A stretch of DNA of 64,000 nt from Buchnera aphidicola (Anoecia oenotherae) (GCF_005080765.1 NZ_CP033012.1:62001-126000); one strand, 5' to 3'. Positions 1-10,091 are shown, counted from the first letter of the stretch. Notes: generated by a model not told the origin, from the sequence alone. Numbers and translations are program-made.

Positions 1-1079
1 ATAGCTCTCCATCCTAAAAAAGGATTTTCTTCTTTAGGAAGATTCATATATGGAATATCTTTATCTCCACCTATATCCATGGTTCGTATTATTATAGATT
101 TTCCATTCATTTTTTCTATTGCTAATTTATATGCTAGCATCTGTTCTTCTTCAGAAGGCAAAGAACTTCTACCCATAAACAAAAATTCAGTTCTATATAA
201 TCCTATACACTCTGCTCCATTTTTTTTTACTAAATCAATATCATCTATGTTATTAATATTTGCACCAATTTTTATTCTTTTTCCATCTCTAGTTATAGAT
301 TTAATATTTTTAAATTTATTTAATAATTTTTTTTTATTTAAATAACTTTTTTTTATCTTTTTTTTATCTTCAATAATTATATTAGATGGATTTATTAAAA
401 CTTCATTATTTATACAATCTAATATTATAAAATCACCCGATTTAACTTTTTTTGTTATGTTCACAGTTCCTACAATAGCTGGAATTTCTAGAGCTCTAGC
501 GAGGATAGAACTATGCGAATTAGCTCCACCTAAATCTGTAATAAATCCCAACACTTTTTTTAAATCTATTTGTGCTGTTTCTGAAGGCGTTATTTCTTTA
601 GAAATTAAAATAACTTCTTTATCAACACTATGTAGATCAACATATTCTATCTCTAATAAATTTTTAATCAGTCTATTACCAATATCTTTGACATCAATGG
701 CTCTATTTCTTAAATAATTATCTTTTATAATTTTTAATCTTTTTATTTGTTCTTCTATAACAAAAAAAACAGCAGCATCTGACGAATAGAGTTTTTCTTT
801 AATTAAAAATATAATATCTTTTTCTAACTCTGGATCTTCTAATAACATTAAATGACTTTCAAAAATATCTTCTTTTTCTTTTCCTATATTTTTAACTATT
901 TTATTTTTTATTTTTTTTAGCTGAATAGATGTTTTTTTACGAGCATTAAAAAACTTATTAATTTCTAATAAAATATTTTCAGAAGCAATTTTTTCTTTAT
1001 TTATAAAAAATTTATCTTCATTAATTAATAATGCTTCTCCAAAAGCAATACCTGGTGAAGCTAAGATACCTGAAATCAT
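1..1079 (-). CDS. ptsI: PTS enzyme I (phosphoenolpyruvate-protein phosphotransferase), 3' part outside window
   Basis: This cytoplasmic enzyme moves phosphate from phosphoenolpyruvate to HPr, the first step of PTS sugar uptake. The minus-strand frame is open from an ATG at 1079 (preceded by AGGAA) to the window edge, covering residues 1-359 of about 571. The start MISGILASPGIAFGEALL is almost the E. coli sequence. The phosphorylated histidine lies in GGANSHSSILAR at codon 513-515, which is residue 189 as in E. coli. The last visible residues, KEENPFLGWRA, belong to the PEP-binding barrel. ptsH lies 146 nt upstream on the same strand. The identification is very secure; only the C-terminal third is unseen. 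Confidence 0.97.
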   Translation of the reverse strand, partial: MISGILASPGIAFGEALLINEDKFFINKEKIASENILLEINKFFNARKKTSIQLKKIKNKIVKNIGKEKEDIFESHLMLLEDPELEKDIIFLIKEKLYSSDAAVFFVIEEQIKRLKIIKDNYLRNRAIDVKDIGNRLIKNLLEIEYVDLHSVDKEVILISKEITPSETAQIDLKKVLGFITDLGGANSHSSILARALEIPAIVGTVNITKKVKSGDFIILDCINNEVLINPSNIIIEDKKKIKKSYLNKKKLLNKFKNIKSITRDGKRIKIGANINNIDDIDLVKKNGAECIGLYRTEFLFMGRSSLPSEEEQMLAYKLAIEKMNGKSIIIRTMDIGGDKDIPYMNLPKEENPFLGWRA

Positions 1080-1225
1080 AATATTTCCTGTAATTTAGCA
1101 AAATTTTTTATCTTTTCTAAGATTATTAATTTTAAATCATATTAAATATTTAACTTATGATCAATTAAAACTATACATATAGTATATTTATTACTCTATA
1201 TATTAGAAATTAATATTTCTATTAT

Positions 1226-1480
1226 CTATAACTCTTCTATTAATTTTTTAATTTTTTTTACAGCTTCTTTACTATCTTTTCCTTTTGCAGTAATAGTTAT
1301 AACACTACCATATGTCAAAGATAAAGTTTGCAATCTAAATAAACTCTTAGCATTAACGCTCTTTCCATCTAAACTAATAAAAATGTCTGAAATAAATGCA
1401 TTAGCACATTTTACAAGTCTAGCTGCTGGTCTAACATGCAATCCATTTACATTCATAATTTTCACTTCTTCTTTAAACAT
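1226..1480 (-). CDS. ptsH: Phosphocarrier protein HPr
   Basis: HPr (84 aa; 85 in E. coli) takes phosphate from enzyme I and passes it to sugar-specific EIIA proteins. His15 sits in NGLHVRPAA and Ser46 in AKSLF, both at standard positions. The start is ATG at 1480 with AGGAAC just upstream. It is the first gene of the ptsHI unit read on the minus strand. Upstream, 1481-2619 has no gene, although cysK normally lies there in relatives. Confidence 0.98.
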   Translation of the reverse strand: MFKEEVKIMNVNGLHVRPAARLVKCANAFISDIFISLDGKSVNAKSLFRLQTLSLTYGSVITITAKGKDSKEAVKKIKKLIEEL

Positions 1481-2619
1481 ATATGTTCCTTAATATCATA
1501 CATATATACTCTTTTATTTTTATAAAAATAATTAATTTTAAGCACTTCTAACTTTATTTATATATACCACGTATTTTATTATGAAAATTTAAAAAAATAT
1601 TTAAATAATTATTAAATTAAAAATCTAATACAATTAAATTAATAAAATTTTTAAATTACAATAATTATTATTTTTTATAAACAAAAAATTTAATATATAT
1701 ATATTTTGTTAATAAACAATACAAATTTATTGTTTTTAAGATAATATAAAACATTTTATTTTATTAGAAAAATACTTACAGCATATAAATATATGCATAA
1801 CTAAAAATTAAAAACTATTTATATTAATATAAATTAAAAATTATTCCTAATAAACATTAGTCATTAGAAATTACTGTTTAAAAAAATTTTATAAAATTAA
1901 CATTTTAATGTTAATATTATCTATTATGTTCATCTTATTATTATATAAATAATATAACTTTAGTCTAATAAAAAGTAAAATTCTTTATATTTAAAGAACT
2001 AATGATAAGTATATTTACTTATATTTAAGATTATGTTCATGATGACTCAATACATACTATTTTAACTATTTATAATAAAAAAAAATTAAATGTATATATT
2101 AAAAATAAGAATTTACATTACTTGTAATATTAATTTTAATATTGATTTTAATCATGACTTGTTTACTAACATAATTTCTATAACGTATATAATATAATTA
2201 ACAATACTCTTAAATTCTATTAAATTGATATCTAAATGTAGATTATATTTGCTTAAACTAAATACTAATATAAATATAAAAAATATTAACAAACTTATCC
2301 AAATAAAATATATTTATCTTCTTCACTTATTTTTGTTGATAGTATCTATTTATTTATATACATCAATAAATTCAGACAAAATATTTTTTTTGAATTTATT
2401 TAATTTATTTAAATAGAATTAAATATATTACAATATATAAAACAATATAATAATATATATATATATAAAATTATTTTATAAATCAAAACATCAAAATAAA
2501 ATATAACCTATCATTTTATATATTTTAACATATTTAACTATATTTATACGGTATTAAAATATATAGTTTTCTTATGTAGTATAATATTTACAAATCAGTT
2601 TAATTAAATATAAAAAACC
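1481..2619. other. Long gene-free, very AT-rich region (site of lost cysK/zipA)
   Basis: These 1.1 kb lie between the divergent ptsH and ligA and hold no credible gene. In E. coli this interval carries cysK, cysZ and zipA. No stretch resembling cysteine synthase could be read. The only ORF is a 63-codon frame at 2225-2416 that starts with TTG, has a hydrophobic middle, and sits where zipA would be; it does not match the ZipA N-terminus. The region must carry the ptsH and ligA promoters, but no convincing pair of boxes was found. I read it as an eroded gene graveyard (inference from synteny). Confidence 0.7.
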
Positions 2620-4640
2620 ATGAAAATTAAAAAAAAATTCAAAATCTTCAAAAAAAATTAAATTATTACTCCTATAAATACTATACCCTACAAAATCCAA
2701 TTATTAGTGATCAAAAATTTGACTATTTAATGTTAATTTTAAAGAAATTAGAAAAAAAACATAAATACTTAATACACTCTAATTCTCCAACGCAAAAAGT
2801 AGGATCTAATTTACTTCAATCGTTAAAATCAATACCTCATATCACACCAATGTTATCTATCAAGAACATATTTAAATTAAAAGATTTATTAAATTTTGAA
2901 AAAAAAATAAAACATAAACTTTCCCTCAAAAAAAATATTAATTTTTGCTGTGAATTAAAAATGGATGGACTTGCTGTTAGCATTTTATACAAAAAAGGTA
3001 TCTTTATTCAAGCAACTACAAGAGGTGATGGTGTAAATGGAGAAAACGTAACTAAAAATGCACGTACTATCTGTAACCTACCTATAAAATTGAATAACAA
3101 TAATATCCCAGATAAACTAGAAGTACGAGGAGAAGTGGTAATTTTAAAAAAAGATTTTGATATATTAAATAATAATTTATACGATCAGAAAAAAAAACCA
3201 TTTTCTAATGCAAGAAATGCTGCTTCTGGTTCTCTTAGAATAAAAAATTATTCTAAGACTAATAAAAGAAAACTTATGTTTTTTGCATATTATTGTAATC
3301 TTTTTAATTTTGAAAAAAAATATAACAGCCAATTTCAACGATTAAAACAACTTAAAAATTGGGGTTTTAGTATAAATGAAAACTATATTTTACTTAATAA
3401 AGTAAATAAAATTTATAAATTTTACAATGCTATTTTTAGTAAAAAAAATAATTTAAACGTAGAAATTGATGGAATAGTAGTTAAAGTAGACAATATTAAA
3501 TATCAAAAAAAAATAGGAAATACTATAACATATCCCCGTTGGGCAATTGCTTTTAAATTTTGCTCTCAAAAATATATCACTAAAATTATATCTATTTCTT
3601 TTCAAGTCGGAAGAACTGGAATTATCACACCAGTCGCTCATTTTACTCCAGTAAAAATAACAGGAACTGTTGTAACTAAAGCTTCTTTATACAACAAGAA
3701 TACATTGCTAAAACTAAATATTTCTAGAGGAGACCTTGTAGAAATAAAAAAAGCAGGAGAAGTAATACCTAAAATAGTAAATATAATACATCAATCTCAT
3801 AAAACAACTAAAAAAATATGTTTTCCAAAAGTTTGCCCATCATGTTCTTCTGATATTATAGAAAATAAAAGCAATAAAATATCCAAATGCACAGGAACAT
3901 TAATTTGTTCTTCTCAAAAACAAAAAACATTAGAATATTTCGTTTCTAAATCCGGACTAAATATTCTTGGATTAGGACCTTCTATCATAAAAAAACTTAT
4001 TGATAATAATTTAATTAACAATATAAGTGATTTTTTTTCTTTAACGCAAGAAAGTCTTCTTAAAATATCTGGAATAGAAAAAAAATCTGCAAAAAATATA
4101 ATTAATAACATTGCAAAATCAAAACAAATATCACTATATACGTTTATTTGTTCTTTAGGAATACTAAAAATAGGTAGGTCTTCTGCTTTAAAAATATCTT
4201 CTTTTTTTTCGTCACTGCATAAAATAAAACATGCTTCAATGCAAGAATTTCTTCAAATAAAAAACATTGGAAAAAAAACAGCAAAACATATATTTTATTT
4301 TTTTAAAAATAATAAAAACTTAATTTCTAAATTAGAAAAAATTTTACAAATAAAAAATAATGTGCTTAAACTTAAAAAATTTAAAATCAATTTTTTTAAA
4401 AATAAACATATAGTTTTTACTGGATCTTTAAAAACAATGAACCGTCAAATAGCTATTAAAAATGTTATATCTTTTGGATGTAAAAAAGTAAACAACTACA
4501 TTTCAAAAAAAACAAATTTATTAATATGTGGAGAAAAAGGTGGAAGAAAGATAAAAAAAGCAGAATTATTAAAAATAAAAATTTTAAAAGAAATAAAATT
4601 TCTATCAATTTGTAAAAAATATTCTAAAACAAAACAATAA
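2620..4640 (+). CDS. ligA: NAD-dependent DNA ligase with a frameshift in a 9-A run right after the start
   Basis: LigA seals nicks in DNA using NAD+. The frame from 2730 to the stop at 4640 encodes 636 aa but lacks the N-terminal Ia domain. That domain is present in the same frame upstream (2637-2729) and includes the YYSYKYY...SD..FDYL NMN-binding segment. The natural start, ATG at 2620, is in another frame, separated by nine A (2629-2637). One extra A joins them into a 673-aa protein (E. coli 671). Other landmarks are the adenylated Lys in CELKMDG (about residue 114), four zinc cysteines in CPSC...KCTGTLIC, HhH repeats and a C-terminal BRCT domain. A start at 2730 would lose the essential Ia domain. 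Confidence 0.9.
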
Positions 4641-4684
4641 ATTTCTTATAAGAACTATTCTTTTTTTTTATATATTATTTTTTA

Positions 4685-4757
4685 TGGGTCGTGCAGGATT
4701 TGAACCTGCGACCAATTGATTAAAAGTCAACTGCTCTACCAACTGAGCTAACGACCC
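4685..4757 (-). tRNA. tRNA-Lys (TTT)
   Basis: Read on the minus strand, a 73-nt cloverleaf begins GGGTCGTTAGCTCAG. It has anticodon TTT in the loop CTTTTAA and ends ACGACCCA with no encoded CCA. The sequence is nearly identical to E. coli tRNA-Lys. It lies 52 nt from tRNA-Val(TAC), probably in the same transcript. Confidence 0.98.
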
Positions 4758-4809
4758 TATAAATAAGATAACATTCTTTTATATTTACTATTTACATATA
4801 AAATGTTTA

Positions 4810-4882
4810 TGGGTAATGACGGATTTGAACCGCCGACATCCTCCGTGTAAAGGAGGCGCTCTACCAACTGAGCTAATCACCC
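4810..4882 (-). tRNA. tRNA-Val (TAC)
   Basis: A 73-nt minus-strand cloverleaf begins GGGTGATTAGCTCAG. Its anticodon stem CCTCC/GGAGG encloses the loop TTTACAC, so the anticodon is TAC. The 3' end is ATTACCCA without encoded CCA. The valine-lysine tRNA pair beside gltX is also the enterobacterial arrangement. Confidence 0.98.
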
Positions 4883-5064
4883 TTCTTTAAAAAATGTTTA
4901 TATATTTAAATGTTTACAAAAATAATAAATATTCTTTTATTTATAAAATATTTATTTGTACTCAACAAAATAGAAAAATAAAAAATTTATAATATCGTAT
5001 TTATACCATATAATAACATAAATTCCTATTATTATTTTTAAAATACAAATGAGATCGTAAATTT

Positions 5065-6468
5065 ATGATAATAAAAACTCGATTTGCTCCAAGTCCAACA
5101 GGATTTCTACATTTTGGAAATATTAGAACAGCTTTATTTTCTTGGCTTTTTTCGCAACATCATAAAGGACTTTTCGTTCTGAGAATCGAAGATACTGATT
5201 ACTCTAGATCTTCTATAACATATTCTAAAGAAATTGAAAAAATCTTAAAATGGTTAAATATCACATGGGATGAAGGACCTTATTACCAAAGCAATAAAAT
5301 AAAATATTACCAGTCTATAATTAAAAATATGATAAATAAAAAACTTGCATATAAATGTTATTGTTCAAAAGAGCTATTGATGCATAAAAAAAAACAAAAA
5401 ATATTAAAAAAAGAAACACCTCATTACGATAGAACCTGTCGTTATATAGACTCTAACGTCGTTATAAACAAACCATATACAGTACGTTTTCGAAATCCAT
5501 TAACAGGATCAGTATCTTTTTATGATGAAATTCGTGGAAAAATAGAATTTCAAAACAACGTTTTAGATGATGTAATTATACAGCGTAGCGATGGAATTCC
5601 TACATATAATTTTTGTGTTGTTATAGATGATAAAGACACACATATTACACATGTAATAAGAGGAGAAGAACATCTAAACAATACTCCTTATCAAATTAAT
5701 ATTCTTAAATCTATGAAACTAAATATTCCAAAATACGCACATCTATCTATGATAATAGATGAAAATGGAAAGAAAATTTCCAAAAGGAATAATAATTTCA
5801 GCATTTTACATTATTATAAACAAGGATTTCTTCCAGAAGCTATATTGAACTATGTAATTAGATTGGGATGGTCTCATGGAGATAAAGAAATTTTTTCTAT
5901 ACAAGAAATGAAAGATTTATTTTCTTTAAATAAAATAAACAAATCTTCTAGTATATTCCAATTAGATAAACTGTTATGGATGAATAAATACTATATTAAT
6001 AATACATCTCAACAAATAATAAAAACACAATTTCAACTTTATTTAAAACAAGAAAGTGTGAAAATATATAATGAAACTGTATTAGACAATATAATTGAAT
6101 TACTAAAACCTAGATGTAACACCATTCAACAAATGGTGAAATTATCTTCCTATTTTTTTCAAGATATAAAATTTAATACCATTAAGCATTGTCAAGAAAT
6201 AAAAAATAAAAAAATAATAAATATATTAAAAATAATTATAAAAAATTTATGTTCTTTAAATGCATGGTCCTGTAAGAATATTATGATTTCAATTAAAACA
6301 TCTTCTATACAAACAAACTACTCTATAAAAAATATATATATATTACTTAGAATTATACTTACTGGAAAAAATCATTCTCCTAACATTAGTTCTATAATAA
6401 AAATTTTTGGAAAAAAATTAACTATTTTAAAAATATTAAAAACAATTAATAATGTTAAAAAACAATAA
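5065..6468 (+). CDS. gltX: Glutamyl-tRNA synthetase
   Basis: Class I synthetase that charges tRNA-Glu with glutamate. It has 467 aa against 471 in E. coli, so it is full length. The start MIIKTRFAPSPTGFLHFGN carries the HIGH-type signature (HFGN for HVGG). The ATP-site signature is KKISKR near residue 240. The segment GWSHGD and the C-terminal anticodon-binding helical region align throughout. Start ATG at 5065. It stands alone between divergent tRNA genes and tRNA-Ala. Confidence 0.98.
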   Translation: MIIKTRFAPSPTGFLHFGNIRTALFSWLFSQHHKGLFVLRIEDTDYSRSSITYSKEIEKILKWLNITWDEGPYYQSNKIKYYQSIIKNMINKKLAYKCYCSKELLMHKKKQKILKKETPHYDRTCRYIDSNVVINKPYTVRFRNPLTGSVSFYDEIRGKIEFQNNVLDDVIIQRSDGIPTYNFCVVIDDKDTHITHVIRGEEHLNNTPYQINILKSMKLNIPKYAHLSMIIDENGKKISKRNNNFSILHYYKQGFLPEAILNYVIRLGWSHGDKEIFSIQEMKDLFSLNKINKSSSIFQLDKLLWMNKYYINNTSQQIIKTQFQLYLKQESVKIYNETVLDNIIELLKPRCNTIQQMVKLSSYFFQDIKFNTIKHCQEIKNKKIINILKIIIKNLCSLNAWSCKNIMISIKTSSIQTNYSIKNIYILLRIILTGKNHSPNISSIIKIFGKKLTILKILKTINNVKKQ

Positions 6469-6590
6469 TAATTAAACAGGTGTTAATTCTTTATTGAAAA
6501 AATATATTCAATTTTTATTTTACCTCTATACAAATTTATAATAATATATTTTATATAAAAATTAATCATATTTAACATAAATACTAAAAA

Positions 6591-6663
6591 GGGGTTGTAG
6601 CTCAGTTGGCAGAGCACTTACATGGCATGTAAGATGTCAGCGGTTCAATTCCGCTCAACTCCA
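6591..6663 (+). tRNA. tRNA-Ala (GGC)
   Basis: A 73-nt cloverleaf starts GGGGTTGTAGCTCAG. Its anticodon stem CTTAC/GTAAG encloses the loop ATGGCAT, giving anticodon GGC. The acceptor pairs GGGGTTG with CAACTCC, discriminator A, no encoded CCA. Confidence 0.98.
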
Positions 6664-6861
6664 ATTTATATATATATTAATATAATATATATATATATAT
6701 AGAGATAATTATCGACAAGATAAAATCTTAATCTGGTATTAATATTAAATATAAATAAATAAACTTATTTTATTTTTTTAATAAAATTTAAATTTATATT
6801 TAATAAAAATAAATAACGATAATGTTCTGAATATATATATTTTAATTTAAACAGAAGTATT

Positions 6862-7173
6862 CTACATTTGCATACCCATTATTTCTTTATAAGCAGAAAT
6901 AATTTTATTTTTTATAGAAACTAAAGTTTTTAATCCTAGAGAATATTTTTCTAAATCTAATAATTCGTTAGTAAAACTATTGTTTTTTATATTTGTTTTA
7001 TTTTCTTTATTTGTAACATTATCAATTTTTTTATCATCACATTCATCTAAAAAATTTGATGTATAATTTTTTAGATAATTTTTAAATACTTCATTTGTTG
7101 GAACAATATTTTTATTTTTTATTTTGTGTTGAAAATTACTTTTATTAATGTTTTTAATTTTTGTTATATCCAT
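6862..7173 (-). CDS. fliE: Flagellar hook-basal body protein FliE
   Basis: FliE joins the MS ring to the proximal rod and is an early substrate of flagellar export. The C-terminus (DLEKYSLGL...NKIISAYKEIMGMQM) aligns with E. coli FliE, which ends NKLVAAYQEVMSMQV. The frame can be extended upstream to 7218, but ATG at 7173 has GGAG 6-9 nt before it and gives 103 aa (E. coli 104), so I chose it. The N-terminal two thirds are poorly conserved and Lys/Asn-rich. It is divergent from fliF, as in E. coli. Confidence 0.93.
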   Translation of the reverse strand: MDITKIKNINKSNFQHKIKNKNIVPTNEVFKNYLKNYTSNFLDECDDKKIDNVTNKENKTNIKNNSFTNELLDLEKYSLGLKTLVSIKNKIISAYKEIMGMQM

Positions 7174-7287
7174 ACTTTCTCCATATATTTCACGAAATAT
7201 AAATATTTTTATTTTCAATATAAAATAATATTATAAAACTAATTTATAATTAATTACTACACATGATGTAATCCAATAAAGAGCACA

Positions 7288-7317
7288 TTGACAGAGAAAA
7301 CTACAAAAAAGTATAAT
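7288..7317 (+). promoter_or_regulatory. Consensus sigma70 promoter of the fliF operon
   Basis: TTGACA at 7288-7293 and TATAAT at 7312-7317 are separated by 18 nt, a perfect match to both sigma70 boxes. Transcription would begin near 7324, about 90 nt upstream of the fliF ATG. In E. coli fliF belongs to a class 2 operon activated by FlhDC. This promoter would need no activator. Confidence 0.8.
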
Positions 7318-7416
7318 TAACACTTATTTTTTTAAACTATATATTATTTACTATTGTCATATATACTTAATTATTATATAGAAAAAAAATCAAAATTGCT
7401 ATATCAGGATAATTAC

Positions 7417-9123
7417 ATGAATGTAAATAAAGACAATAAAAAAAATGCTGAAACTAAAAAAAAACCAAATACTTTTTTTTCATTTTTTAAAATAAATAGC
7501 TGGAAGATAAGTATATTATTTATAATGTTTATATCTATGTTTATATTTAACAATACTTGGAAAAAAAATTATAAATTTTATCCTTTATATCATTTTTTAC
7601 CTGTTTCAGAAGAAAATAAAGTTATTAAAGAACTCGATAATCTTAAAATACCGTATAAAATTGATGAAAAGTCTAATGAAAAAATCTTAGTTCCAGAAGA
7701 TAAATTATATACAACAAGAGCATTACTTTCTTCTCATGGATTACCTGGAAAAAATCAAAGTGGATATGAAATTCTAGACAATAATCAGTTTTATAATAGT
7801 CCTTTTAGAGAAAACATTAACTATTCTCGATCTATAGAAGGAGAACTATCTACTACTATTAGTTACTTCAAAGGAATAAATTATTCTCGAGTTCATGTAA
7901 TTATACCTCAAAATTCTTTTTTAATCCAAGATAATCAAAAACCTTCTGTTTCTGTTTTTTTATTTTTAGACTCTAAAAATGCTATTAATAAAAACGATGT
8001 TCTATCTATTGTTAATTTATTGCTAACTAGTATAAAAAATCTAGACCAACACCATATCACAATAGTTGACCAATGGAAAAGATCTTTATATCATTTAGAT
8101 ACCATGAATAATCATGACTTTAATTCAAAAATTACTGTTTCTGACTATATAAAATCTACCGAAGAAATATTGAAAAAAAAAATTAAAAATATTTTATCTC
8201 CCATATATGGCAGTGACAACATACAAGCAGAAGTAACAGCGAATATAAATATAAATCAAAAAAAAATATCTAAAAATACACTTTGTCAATCTCAACTAAA
8301 CAATAAAACAAAAAATGACAATAATTTATTTTTAAAAAAAACCTCCGTTAAAAATTCTATAAATAAACTAGTATCTATTAATTTAAAAAATAACTGCCAT
8401 AATAAAAACTATACTCTTAAAAATAAACAAAAAAAAAACAAACAACAATCCAAAAATAACAAAATATATACTTCTTCTGAAAAAAAATTAAAACAAAATA
8501 ATAATAGTGCTCTAAATAATTTATCTTCTTTAAAATATATAAAATCATTATCTAAAAATAATATAGGTAACATATCTAAATATTCTGTTTCTGTAATTAT
8601 TAATTATAAAAAAAATGAAAAAGGAATTTTTTCTCCATTAAATAAACTAGAAATAAAAAAAATAAAAAATATTGTACGCGGAATAATAGGATATTCAAAA
8701 AATAGAGGAGATACTGTTAACATTGAAAACATATTATTTTCTAAAAAAAATGAGTTAAAGTTTGTTCCAAAAATAACTTCAGATAATGAACATATATATT
8801 TTTTAAACTTAAATTATAAAATAGTTTCATTTATTTTAACATTTTGTTTTATCTTATCTGTAATTGTTATTATTCTTCAAATAAGAAAAATTAAAAATTT
8901 GATAAAAAAAAATTTATACTATAAAAATAATGTTTATAATTCTTCTGTAAAAAATAATCATGAAAGAAACGAAAAATATGAAAAAAAAGAAACAATAACT
9001 CAATCTTATCAAAATAAAAATTCTAATGCTGAAGATAAAATAAAAATTATTTCTTCTCATAATCCTAGTACTATAGCTAAAATTATAAAAAAATGGATAA
9101 AAGAAAATTATGATAAATCTTAA
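7417..9123 (+). CDS. fliF: Flagellar MS-ring protein FliF
   Basis: FliF forms the inner-membrane MS ring on which the switch and export gate assemble. I chose ATG 7417 (CAGGAT 6 nt upstream) over a TTG at 7354; it gives 568 aa (E. coli 552). There is an N-terminal membrane segment at about residues 29-48, ring-building motifs including a VILSPIYGS-type segment, and a low-complexity Lys/Asn-rich loop replacing the variable periplasmic region. A second membrane segment lies near residue 475. The C-terminal helix IAKIIKKWIKEN matches the FliG-binding end (VVALVIRQWINND in E. coli). It overlaps fliG by 14 nt. Confidence 0.96.
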   Translation: MNVNKDNKKNAETKKKPNTFFSFFKINSWKISILFIMFISMFIFNNTWKKNYKFYPLYHFLPVSEENKVIKELDNLKIPYKIDEKSNEKILVPEDKLYTTRALLSSHGLPGKNQSGYEILDNNQFYNSPFRENINYSRSIEGELSTTISYFKGINYSRVHVIIPQNSFLIQDNQKPSVSVFLFLDSKNAINKNDVLSIVNLLLTSIKNLDQHHITIVDQWKRSLYHLDTMNNHDFNSKITVSDYIKSTEEILKKKIKNILSPIYGSDNIQAEVTANININQKKISKNTLCQSQLNNKTKNDNNLFLKKTSVKNSINKLVSINLKNNCHNKNYTLKNKQKKNKQQSKNNKIYTSSEKKLKQNNNSALNNLSSLKYIKSLSKNNIGNISKYSVSVIINYKKNEKGIFSPLNKLEIKKIKNIVRGIIGYSKNRGDTVNIENILFSKKNELKFVPKITSDNEHIYFLNLNYKIVSFILTFCFILSVIVIILQIRKIKNLIKKNLYYKNNVYNSSVKNNHERNEKYEKKETITQSYQNKNSNAEDKIKIISSHNPSTIAKIIKKWIKENYDKS

Positions 9124-10066
9124 CGGAAAACAAAAAAGTGCATATTTATTATTACAATTAGATATTAATACTAGTTCAAAAGTATTAAAGTACTTTAATA
9201 AACAAGAAATAGAAGAAATTGTTTTCCATATGTCTCATATAAAAAAAGTTGATACAATCCATTTAAATAATATCATTAACGAATATTTTACTATATTTAA
9301 TAAAATTCACTCTAAACAAAAAAATGTTAACATTAAAGTATTTAACATATTAAAAGAAACAATAGGTATAGATGATACTAATCTATTATTAGACAAACTA
9401 AAATTAAAAAAAAAGTATTTTAATTCTCGAGAAAATACGATAAATGAATTAACACCTAAAAATATTTTTCTAATTTTAAAAAAAGAAAATATTGAAATTA
9501 TTGCGATAATATTAATCAATTTAAAAACAAAATTAGCTTCTGAGGTGTTATCTATAATAAAAGATGAAGCACAACAAGCTGATATCATTTTATATATAGC
9601 ATCATATAATAGTATACCTGAATTATCAAAACCTATATTTTCTCAATTAATTCGTGAATTGTTTAACGACAAAAATTTAAACCTAGATAAAATAGGAGGA
9701 ATTAAAAGAGCAGCTAATATTTTACAAATAATAAAATCTGAAAAAAAAGAAAATATCACAAAAAACATGATAAAAAAAAATGCCATCCTAACTCATAATA
9801 TTATAAATCAAATGTTTTTATTTGAAGATATTATTAATGTAAAAGATGAATATATTAATAAATTATTAAAACTAATTTCTATTAAAACCTTATCTATTGC
9901 TTTATATAATTCTGAAATTTCTATCAAAAAAAAATTCTTAAAAAATTTATCTAAAGATGAAACTAAAGAAATAAAAAATTATTTTAGCAAAAAAAAATCT
10001 TTATCATTAACGCAAATAAAACAAGCACAAAAAAAAATATTATATTATCTAGTAAAAATTATTTAA
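9110..10066 (+). CDS. fliG: Flagellar motor switch protein FliG, torque residues lost
   Basis: FliG sits on the MS ring; in motile bacteria its C-terminal domain meets the stator. Here it has 318 aa (E. coli 331), with about 13 C-terminal residues missing. The fold aligns along its length, for example KIGGIKRAANIL and MFLFEDIINV. The five charged torque residues are all replaced: K264 to Tyr266, R281 to Asp283, D288 to Asn290, D289 to Tyr291, R297 to Ser299 (E. coli number first). The EHPQ FliM-contact motif reads ENIE. Its ATG lies inside the end of fliF. It is probably structural only. Confidence 0.95.
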   Translation: MINLNGKQKSAYLLLQLDINTSSKVLKYFNKQEIEEIVFHMSHIKKVDTIHLNNIINEYFTIFNKIHSKQKNVNIKVFNILKETIGIDDTNLLLDKLKLKKKYFNSRENTINELTPKNIFLILKKENIEIIAIILINLKTKLASEVLSIIKDEAQQADIILYIASYNSIPELSKPIFSQLIRELFNDKNLNLDKIGGIKRAANILQIIKSEKKENITKNMIKKNAILTHNIINQMFLFEDIINVKDEYINKLLKLISIKTLSIALYNSEISIKKKFLKNLSKDETKEIKNYFSKKKSLSLTQIKQAQKKILYYLVKII

Positions 10067-10091
10067 AAAATCATAATGGAGAAAAATAAGA

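Noticed and set aside
490..530. Changed residues around the PtsI active-site histidine (GGANSH for GGRTSH)
   Set aside because: The sequence still fits the PEP-utilising enzyme signature and His189 is present, so no functional loss is implied.
79..717. Two plus-strand ORFs (79-345 and 457-717)
   Set aside because: They are antisense to ptsI, whose minus-strand frame is open and homologous over the whole stretch.
2225..2416. 63-codon plus-strand ORF with a hydrophobic segment upstream of ligA, at the zipA position
   Set aside because: It starts with TTG, has no Shine-Dalgarno sequence, is low-complexity Ile/Lys/Asn/Leu and does not align with the ZipA N-terminus. Such ORFs arise by chance in AT-rich spacers.
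4643..4654. Palindrome TTCTTATAAGAA followed by a T run after ligA
   Set aside because: It has no loop, so it cannot form a stable RNA hairpin at that length; the T run alone is not enough to call a terminator.
7354..7416. TTG-initiated N-terminal extension of FliF
   Set aside because: The extension has no homology, and ATG 7417 has a good Shine-Dalgarno sequence and gives a start close to other FliF proteins.
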